From assembly GCA_023386395.1 (NCBI GenBank), contig JAEWJV010000032.1:1-10955 (forward strand): 10,955 nucleotides of DNA, in the 5' to 3' direction. Source of the DNA: Bacteroidota bacterium. Its GTDB lineage: Bacteria > Bacteroidota > Bacteroidia > Chitinophagales > Chitinophagaceae. Position 1 is the stretch's first letter. Every line of letters begins with the position of its first letter. Of the stretch, positions 6,582 to 10,955 are shown piece by piece. The translations under genes were made by a program, and so were the position numbers. The notes under the pieces were generated by a model, which ran no database searches, was not told where the DNA came from, and saw nothing but the letters and a program-made list of their open reading frames with translations.

Positions 6582-6600
6582 ACATTCATTAATAAATGTT
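6581..6600. promoter_or_regulatory. 20-bp near-perfect palindrome, candidate operator
   Basis: AACATTCATTAATAAATGTT is an inverted repeat of two 10-base arms with a single mismatched pair. It sits in the 155-base divergent gap between the 6057-6569 gene and the Gfo/Idh/MocA gene, and touches the candidate -7 element at 6574-6581. It has the size and symmetry expected for a dimeric repressor site, but its AT-richness makes chance a real alternative. Confidence 0.35.
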
Positions 6601-6724
6601 TGATCATTTTACAAAACCTTTGCTCTAAACCATTACAATGCCGTAGATTCCATGCTACATTGTCTTGCGTTATATTCGTTTTCAGTTTACTTCATTACAA
6701 TACTTTTACATTTTAACTCTTATT

Positions 6725-7816
6725 ATGAGATACAGAGATATTAATAGAACAGGTTATTTAATACTTGCTTGCTTATTGCTTTACGTTGCTTCCTACGGCC
6801 AGCCGCTTAAAGTGGGTGTTGCAGGCCTTAATCATGATCATGCTTATGGCTTAATGAACCAATATAAAAATGGTGAGGTAGAAATAATTGGCATCGCTGA
6901 ACCAAATGCTGAACTGGTGCAACGTTATAAAGAAAGATACCAGCTTCCCGATTCTATTTTTTATACATCTGTTACTGAAATGCTGCAACACATAAAACCA
7001 GATGCTGTATTGGCCTATAATGCTATTGCAGACCATCTTGCTGTTGTGGAAGCCTGCGCACCAAAAGGTGTTTCAGTTATGGTTGAAAAACCTTTGGCAA
7101 CAACCGTTGCACAAGCCGAAAGAATGGCGATGCTCGCAAGAAAATACCATATACAATTATTAACCAATTATGAAACCACATGGTACCCAAGCAACCAGCA
7201 GGTTTATGATATTGTCAATAACGAACAGACTGTTGGCGAAGTAAGAAAAATGATTGTGCACGACGGGCACCAGGGCCCGGTTGAAATTGGCTGCAGCAAA
7301 TATTTCCTGAAGTGGCTTACCGATCCGGTTAAAAATGGCGGCGGCGCTATAATTGATTTCGGCTGCTATGGCGCCGATTTGATGACATGGCTGATGAAAG
7401 GTCAGGCGCCAGTTGCAGTAACAGCTATTACGCGTCATATAAAACCAAACATTTATCCAAAGGTTGATGATGACGCAACTATTCTGCTTGAATATCCCAA
7501 AGCCACAGGCATAATTGAAGCTTCGTGGAACTGGCCCTTTGGTATAAAAGATTTTGAAGTGTTTGGAGAGAAGGCCTATTTGCACGCCTTGAATAATAAT
7601 GAGCTTGAAAGAAGGGATACGGCAAACTATCATGCTGTGCAAACAAAACCGCTCATCTATAAAGATAATTTGACTTACCTCGCAGCGGCTTTAAAAGGAG
7701 AAATAAAAGATAGGTATGACCCTTCATCGCTGGAAACAAATTTAATTGTGGTGAAAATATTAGAAGCTGCAAGGGAATCAGCAAAAACAGGAAAAAAGGT
7801 AACGCTCTCACCATAA
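6725..7816 (+). CDS. Exported Gfo/Idh/MocA-family oxidoreductase
   Basis: This 363-residue protein belongs to the NAD(P)-dependent sugar and inositol dehydrogenase superfamily. A Sec-type signal sequence or anchor covers residues 1-26 (hydrophobic YLILACLLLYVASYG). The Rossmann fold then starts with PLKVGVAGLNHDHA (27-40) and contains the family motif EKPLA at 121-125, whose Lys is the usual catalytic or cofactor-binding residue. The C-terminal substrate domain carries GGGAIIDFGCYGADLMTWL, as in the family. I chose the ATG at 6725; an in-frame TTG at 6665 would add 20 residues ahead of a signal peptide and is unlikely. No Met lies between the signal and the Rossmann core, so export is part of the primary product. 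The substrate is unknown, but periplasmic glycan or sugar-derivative processing is typical for exported members. The gene appears monocistronic and ends 8 bases from a convergent gene. Confidence 0.88.
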   Translation: MRYRDINRTGYLILACLLLYVASYGQPLKVGVAGLNHDHAYGLMNQYKNGEVEIIGIAEPNAELVQRYKERYQLPDSIFYTSVTEMLQHIKPDAVLAYNAIADHLAVVEACAPKGVSVMVEKPLATTVAQAERMAMLARKYHIQLLTNYETTWYPSNQQVYDIVNNEQTVGEVRKMIVHDGHQGPVEIGCSKYFLKWLTDPVKNGGGAIIDFGCYGADLMTWLMKGQAPVAVTAITRHIKPNIYPKVDDDATILLEYPKATGIIEASWNWPFGIKDFEVFGEKAYLHALNNNELERRDTANYHAVQTKPLIYKDNLTYLAAALKGEIKDRYDPSSLETNLIVVKILEAARESAKTGKKVTLSP

Positions 7817-7824
7817 TAAAATAT

Positions 7825-7920
7825 CTATTTGGAAATAATAGCCGAATACATGCTGCCGCCAAAGCGTGATGGTAATTCGTTTAGTTTTTTTGTTTTCCAT
7901 TCATACGTTTCAAAAAGCTT
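7825..7920 (-). pseudogene. Displaced C-terminal coding segment of the frameshifted methyltransferase
   Basis: On the minus strand, one base out of frame with the main reading frame, codons from 7920 read KLFETYEWKTKK, then LNELPSRFGGSMYSAIISK, and stop with TAG at 7825-7827. This is the expected methyltransferase C-terminus (amphipathic helix, RFGGSMY turn, final strand). Adding one base within 7912-7922 (an A4 run and a T5 run on the coding strand) joins it to the upstream frame and gives an intact protein of 170 residues over 7825-8336. The restored stop lies just 8 bases from the convergent oxidoreductase stop. Confidence 0.75.
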
Positions 7921-8336
7921 TTAAGGTTTTTAAAACTAATGGGATAAGGCACCCACATATTGGCAACATCCGTATTATATTCAACCATTATCAGGTACCC
8001 ATTTTCATTAAGGCAATTAAAAACTTTTTGGATGAATGCATCTTTATCTTTCACAAAATGAAACGCATTGGCCATTAAAATACCGGATAAATTTTTAAGC
8101 GGAAGTGCATCCTCCACAAAATCCAAAGCAAGTTTTTCAAGTTTAATTTCTTTTCTCACGGTAACATGCTTTAATGCGTTGTTGCTTTTATCAACTGCAT
8201 AAATCAGGCTTGCATCTACCAGTAATTGGGAGAGTGCATTAGTAAATAATCCATCGCCACAACCTAAATCCGCCCAAACAGTTGCATGTTCCGGAAGTTC
8301 ATGTTGAATAAGACTTATAGCTTCTTTTAGCTGCAT
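7881..8336 (-). CDS. Class I SAM-dependent methyltransferase, C-terminus altered by a frameshift
   Basis: As it stands the frame encodes 151 residues. Motif I is WADLGCGDG at 21-29 (SAM binding). The acidic residue ending strand beta-2 is Asp49 in IYAVDK. Later conserved segments are SGILMANAFHFVKDKDAFI at 84-102 and GYLIMVEYNTD at 113-123. Homologues I recall continue after WVPYPISF with NL, a LF-type helix and a final MYxA strand. Here the frame leaves that path near residue 139 and ends in MNGKQKN. The missing tail is found one base out of frame immediately downstream (see 7825-7920). The substrate is unknown; the fold is that of small-molecule or general methyltransferases. A TAnnTTTG element lies at 8359-8366. 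It is convergent with the oxidoreductase gene. Either the gene is decaying or one base is missing from the sequence. Confidence 0.75.
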   Translation of the reverse strand: MQLKEAISLIQHELPEHATVWADLGCGDGLFTNALSQLLVDASLIYAVDKSNNALKHVTVRKEIKLEKLALDFVEDALPLKNLSGILMANAFHFVKDKDAFIQKVFNCLNENGYLIMVEYNTDVANMWVPYPISFKNLKSFLKRMNGKQKN

Positions 8337-8358
8337 AACCTATCATTTATTAAAGTGT

Positions 8359-8366
8359 CAAAACTA
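8359..8366 (-). promoter_or_regulatory. Candidate -7 element for the methyltransferase gene
   Basis: TAGTTTTG on the minus strand matches TAnnTTTG and lies 22 bases before the ATG at 8336, for a leader of about 15 bases. A TTTG upstream is only 13 bases away, too close for a standard -33, so support is from the -7 match alone. Confidence 0.35.
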
Positions 8367-8431
8367 TATTCAATTGTTGCAAACACTTCTTAATCTTTCC
8401 CCCGCAAAAAACCATAATAAAAATGGTACAT

Positions 8432-8439
8432 TATATTTG
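8432..8439 (+). promoter_or_regulatory. Candidate -7 element for trhO
   Basis: TATATTTG matches TAnnTTTG on the plus strand. It would place the transcript start near 8446 and give trhO an unusually long leader for this window, about 75 bases, which contains two hairpins. No -33 TTTG is visible at the normal spacing. Confidence 0.4.
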
Positions 8440-8451
8440 CATCCAATTTTG

Positions 8452-8505
8452 TTCCGCCTGCAACGGAATCCATATTGTTTAATGGAACCTTGCTTCAAGT
8501 AAGGT
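8452..8505 (+). other. Structured 5' leader of trhO: two hairpins and a 6-codon mini-ORF
   Basis: Hairpin 1 is TTCCG/CGGAA (8452-8456 with 8464-8468, 7-nt loop). Hairpin 2 is ACCTTGC/GTAAGGT (8487-8493 with 8499-8505, one G-U pair, loop TTCAA). A mini-ORF at 8482-8502 reads MEPCFK and ends inside hairpin 2, 19 bases before the trhO ATG. I recognise no known riboswitch. The arrangement would allow translation-dependent control, but this is inference only. Confidence 0.3.
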
Positions 8506-8521
8506 CTGAAATTTTTACACA

Positions 8522-9556
8522 ATGGCTGTATTACATAACCGCATTTCCGGCGAAGAATTAAAGCGCCGCCTGTATGAAGAAACTGAACCGAGAATAACGA
8601 TCAGTTTCTATCAATATTTTCCTGTTCAGAACCCTCAGGAGTTCAGGGATTATTTATATAAGCACTTACATAATTTAAAAGTATTCGGCAGAATTTACGT
8701 TGCCAAAGAAGGCATCAATGCGCAGGTAAGTGTGCCGAAATCCAATTTTGAAGCGCTTAAAACGTTCCTGTATTCAATCAACGAATTCAATAACCTGCGC
8801 TTAAATATTGCAGTAGATGATGATGGTAAAAGCTTCTGGGTTTTATCTGTAAAAGTGCGGGAGAAAATTGTTGCCGATGGCATAACAGATCCCGGCTTCA
8901 GCATGGAAAATAAAGGCCGCTATGTAAATGCAGAGCAGATGAATGAACTGCTAAAAAAAGATGATACGATTGTTATCGATATGCGTAATCATTATGAATA
9001 CGAAGTGGGCCATTTTGAAAAAGCCATTGAAGTGCCTTCAGATACTTTTCGCGAACAATTACCCATGGCCGTTGACATGATGAAAGGCAAGGAAGAAAAA
9101 AACATCATTATGTATTGCACCGGCGGCATACGCTGCGAAAAAGCAAGCGCTTATATGCTGCATAATGGTTTTAAAAATGTTTTTCACCTTGAAGGCGGCA
9201 TTATTAATTATGCAAAACAGGTAAAAGAAAATAACCGGCCTTCAAAATTCATTGGCAAAAACTTTGTTTTTGATAACCGCCTGGGAGAACGCATTACAGA
9301 AGATGTAATTGCCAAATGCCATCAATGCGGCAAGCCCTGCGATACACATACCAACTGCGCCAATAATGGCTGCCATCTTTTATTTATTCAATGTGAGGCA
9401 TGCAAACAAAAATATGATGGCTGCTGCAGCACCGAATGTAAAGAAACCATCCATCTTCCTTTGGAAAGACAAAAACAAATACGCAAAGGTGTTGATAAAG
9501 GGCGTAATATTTTTAATAAAAGTAAAGTTCGTTTGAGACCGAGGCTAAATGGTTGA
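8522..9556 (+). CDS. trhO: TrhO, rhodanese-family tRNA uridine(34) hydroxylase
   Basis: TrhO (YceA) makes 5-hydroxyuridine at position 34 of certain tRNAs in an oxygen-dependent way, a step toward wobble modifications such as cmo5U or mo5U. The 344-residue product has the family length. The N-terminal YceA domain (about 20-115) contains [15 protein letters not shown] (56-70). The rhodanese domain (about 133-232) has the active-site loop [11 protein letters not shown] at 199-209, with the catalytic Cys199 and the conserved Cys205. A C-terminal Cys-rich region (cysteines at 266, 269, 273, 279, 284, 291, 294, 301, 302 and 306) probably binds zinc. The end is basic ([12 protein letters not shown]). 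The ATG at 8522 follows a structured leader. The stop codon TGA lies in a degenerate 8-bp repeat shared in inverted form with the convergent purC end. Confidence 0.94.
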   Translation: MAVLHNRISGEELKRRLYEETEPRITISFYQYFPVQNPQEFRDYLYKHLHNLKVFGRIYVAKEGINAQVSVPKSNFEALKTFLYSINEFNNLRLNIAVDDDGKSFWVLSVKVREKIVADGITDPGFSMENKGRYVNAEQMNELLKKDDTIVIDMRNHYEYEVGHFEKAIEVPSDTFREQLPMAVDMMKGKEEKNIIMYCTGGIRCEKASAYMLHNGFKNVFHLEGGIINYAKQVKENNRPSKFIGKNFVFDNRLGERITEDVIAKCHQCGKPCDTHTNCANNGCHLLFIQCEACKQKYDGCCSTECKETIHLPLERQKQIRKGVDKGRNIFNKSKVRLRPRLNG

Positions 9557-9632
9557 AAAGTTGATTAGCTTATATGACAGTACATTAATCATTTCCATCC
9601 GATCAACTTATTAACCAAATCAGCTACTCAAC
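9551..9632. repeat. Inverted pair of degenerate 8-bp tandem repeats at the trhO/purC junction
   Basis: The left arm on the plus strand is GGTTGAAA, AGTTGATT, AGCTTATA (9551-9574). The right arm read on the minus strand is GTTGAGTA, GCTGATTT, GGTTAATA, AGTTGATC (9632-9601). Both approximate repeats of AGTTGATT in opposite orientation. An 8-bp perfect stem, AAGTTGAT (9558-9565) with ATCAACTT (9602-9609), can form across a 36-nt loop. The arms contain the stop codons of both convergent genes. It may serve as a weak bidirectional terminator or be a mobile-repeat remnant. Confidence 0.5.
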
Positions 9633-10556
9633 TTCTTTCAGTGCTTCAGCAATCCGCCCGTACGTTTCTTCATCGCTCAATTCCTGCGGCACAAATTTTT
9701 CACCAATTACCGTTTCATATAATTCAATATAACGTTGCGAAATGGTGTTCACCCAGTCTTCACTCATTTCCGGTATTGTTTGCCCTTCTTTGCCCATAAA
9801 ATTATTTTCAATCAGCCATTCACGCACAAATTCTTTGCTAAGCTGTTTCTGGCGTTCGCCTTTGCGCTGGCGTTCTTCAAAACCATCGGCATAAAAATAC
9901 CTTGAGCTGTCCGGCGTATGCACTTCATCCATTAAATAGATTTCATTGCCAATCTTGCCAAATTCATATTTGGTATCAGCGAGAATTAAACCATGTTTGG
10001 CCGCAATTTCTTTGCCGCATGCAAATAGTTTTAATGCATAATTGCTCAGTATTTTCCATTCTTCTTTTGTAGCAATGCCGCCGGCAACAATGCCATCCGG
10101 ATCAATATCTTCATCATGCCCGGCATCGGCCTTGGTGCTTGGCGTAATTATGGGTTCGGGAAAGAAATCATTTTCTTTCAAACCTTCGGGCATTAAGGCG
10201 CCGCATAAAATACGTTTATCGTTTTTATAAGTACGCCAGGCATGGCCTACCAGGTTGCCCCGCACTACCATTTCAACCTTGAATGGTTTACATTTTTTAC
10301 CAATGGAAACATTGGGCGCGGGCACTTTCAAAAGCCAGTTGGGGCAAATGTCTTTTGTGGCATCGAGCATATAAGCCGCAATCTGGTTTAAAACCTGTCC
10401 TTTATAGGGAATTGGCCTGGGCAGAATAACATCAAAAGCGGAAATGCGGTTACTGGCAATCATTACCAGTATATCACTATTTATTGTGTAAACATCCCGC
10501 ACCTTGCCGCTATAAAAACCAGTCTGGCCTTCAAATTCAAATTGTTGTTTTTTCAT
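9624..10556 (-). CDS. purC: PurC, phosphoribosylaminoimidazole-succinocarboxamide (SAICAR) synthase
   Basis: PurC catalyses the ATP-dependent joining of aspartate to CAIR to form SAICAR in de novo purine synthesis in the cytoplasm. The 310-residue protein is of the longer type found in Bacteroidetes and eukaryotes, unlike the roughly 240-residue enterobacterial form. Visible motifs are the nucleotide-binding GKVRDVY (17-23), ASNRISAFD (34-42), VEMVVRGNLVGHAWRTY in the middle, and ITPSTKADAGHDEDI, which is part of the substrate site. LADTKYEFG and LMDEVHTPDSSRY follow in the C-terminal half. The ATG at 10556 lies directly behind a strong promoter. It stands alone, not in a pur operon. Identification is secure. 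Confidence 0.97.
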   Translation of the reverse strand: MKKQQFEFEGQTGFYSGKVRDVYTINSDILVMIASNRISAFDVILPRPIPYKGQVLNQIAAYMLDATKDICPNWLLKVPAPNVSIGKKCKPFKVEMVVRGNLVGHAWRTYKNDKRILCGALMPEGLKENDFFPEPIITPSTKADAGHDEDIDPDGIVAGGIATKEEWKILSNYALKLFACGKEIAAKHGLILADTKYEFGKIGNEIYLMDEVHTPDSSRYFYADGFEERQRKGERQKQLSKEFVREWLIENNFMGKEGQTIPEMSEDWVNTISQRYIELYETVIGEKFVPQELSDEETYGRIAEALKEVE

Positions 10557-10563
10557 ATAAATA

Positions 10564-10594
10564 CAAACCTACAAGAGATGTGGAAGCGCACAAA
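10564..10594 (-). promoter_or_regulatory. Bacteroidetes-type promoter for purC
   Basis: On the minus strand a -33 TTTG (10594-10591) is followed by exactly 19 bases and then the -7 element TAGGTTTG (10571-10564), matching the Bacteroidetes consensus in both boxes and in spacing. Only 7 bases separate the -7 box from the purC ATG, so the transcript should have almost no leader. This is the best promoter in the window. Confidence 0.65.
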
Positions 10595-10611
10595 ATGATT
10601 CAGAAAAAATA

Positions 10612-10629
10612 ATCTAACTTCATCTAACT
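10612..10629. repeat. Short direct repeat ATCTAACT, copies 10 bases apart
   Basis: ATCTAACT occurs at 10612-10619 and 10622-10629, one helical turn apart, in the 152-base divergent gap between purC and the right-edge gene. This is the geometry of paired sites for a DNA-binding regulator, but the unit is short and AT-rich. Nearby TATAATTTG (10640-10648) is one base off the -7 consensus spacing. Nothing else is evident in the gap. Confidence 0.25.
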
Positions 10630-10708
10630 AAATAATACCTATAATTTGGTGTATTAATATTTCGATTGTTTACAACAAGTATTATTATTGTATTGCTAAA
10701 ACTTTTCT

Positions 10709-10955
10709 ATGCAAAAGAAACTGCCTCTCTTGCTCTTTATTATTTTCTGTATTATAAATGCTAACCAGGTTTTTGCTCAACAGCCAACCATAATTACAGG
10801 AAATATTAAGAACAGCGCCACAAAAGAAAACCTTGCTGCCATATCAATTATTGTTAAGGGCACCGGCGACGGCACTTATACCGATGAAAAAGGAAATTTC
10901 AGGCTGGTAACCGCACAAAAGCCGCCTTTTGTAATAACAATATCTTCTATTGGTT
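10709..10955 (+). CDS. Exported protein with N-terminal CarboxypepD_reg-like domain, 3' end outside the window
   Basis: An ATG at 10709 opens a frame that runs off the right edge (82 codons visible). Residues 1-24 are a clear signal peptide: MQKK, a hydrophobic core LPLLLFIIFCII, and a cleavage-like VFA before QQ. A beta-sandwich of the carboxypeptidase regulatory-like type follows: TGNIKNSATKENLAAISIIV, then KGTGDGTYTDEKGNFRL and ITISSIG. In Bacteroidetes this domain most often opens SusC/RagA-type TonB-dependent outer-membrane transporters, and also some DUF5686 proteins and surface proteins; which one cannot be decided from the part in view. It is divergent from purC. Confidence 0.8.
   Translation, partial: MQKKLPLLLFIIFCIINANQVFAQQPTIITGNIKNSATKENLAAISIIVKGTGDGTYTDEKGNFRLVTAQKPPFVITISSIG

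Noticed and set aside
6665..6724. Upstream TTG start for the oxidoreductase, adding 20 residues
   Set aside because: It would put a second hydrophobic stretch before an already complete signal peptide. The ATG at 6725 is the better start.
7160..7642. 160-codon frame on the minus strand
   Set aside because: It is antisense to the oxidoreductase gene, with no recognisable motif.
7817..7824. Terminator between the convergent oxidoreductase and methyltransferase genes
   Set aside because: Only 8 bases lie between the restored stops, and no hairpin with a T-run is visible.
7912..7925. Programmed -1 ribosomal frameshifting in the methyltransferase
   Set aside because: No canonical X XXY YYZ slippery heptamer is in frame, and the -1 frame has a TAA immediately upstream of the joint. 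A missing base is simpler.
4470..9556. miaB, trhO and two tRNA genes as a tRNA-modification island
   Set aside because: miaB and trhO are about 2.6 kb apart on opposite strands with unrelated genes between. Neither tRNA is an obvious substrate: tRNA-Gln has G37 and tRNA-Gly does not read U-starting codons.

Overview
The window looks like chromosomal DNA from a member of the Bacteroidota, most likely the Chitinophagaceae (the phylum is well supported, the family is a guess). The grounds are moderate-to-low GC, several TAnnTTTG-type -7 promoter elements (one with a TTTG 19 bases upstream), a long (310 aa) Bacteroidetes-style PurC, the block miaB / sigma-54 activator / lptE / TPR protein / secG, and a Bacteroidetes-restricted family usually mislabelled 'ABC transporter ATPase'.

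Layout. Bases 1-453 (-) hold the N-terminal 151 residues of a flavodoxin/ferredoxin reductase-like flavoprotein that runs off the left edge. From 6569 down to 535 almost everything is on the minus strand. In transcription order there is a conserved Bacteroidetes protein of unknown function, tRNA-Gly(CCC), miaB, an MntA-HepT type nucleotidyltransferase/HEPN toxin-antitoxin pair, a sigma-54 activator without a receiver domain, an LptE-like lipoprotein, a TPR protein, secG, tRNA-Gln(TTG) and a strong intrinsic terminator. Genes from miaB to secG are tightly spaced or overlapping and look like one operon with envelope functions (LPS export, protein export) plus tRNA modification. The toxin-antitoxin pair is AT-rich and sits between miaB and the regulator with only 2-nt joints.

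The right half has an exported Gfo/Idh/MocA-family oxidoreductase (+), a convergent SAM methyltransferase (-) with a one-base frameshift near its C-terminus, trhO for tRNA U34 hydroxylation (+), convergent purC (-) with the best promoter in the window, and at the right edge the N-terminus of an exported protein with a CarboxypepD_reg-like domain (+).

I did not find an unmistakably new system. The most interesting signals are these. Two blocks of 7-bp tandem repeats overlap the 5' end of lptE and encode part of its lipoprotein signal peptide. The methyltransferase frameshift can be reconstructed exactly. The toxin-antitoxin pair has inserted cleanly into a housekeeping operon. Degenerate 8-bp repeats in opposite orientation contain the stop codons of trhO and purC. 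Some -7 boxes lie so close to start codons that near-leaderless mRNAs are implied. No gap without a gene exceeds 300 bases.
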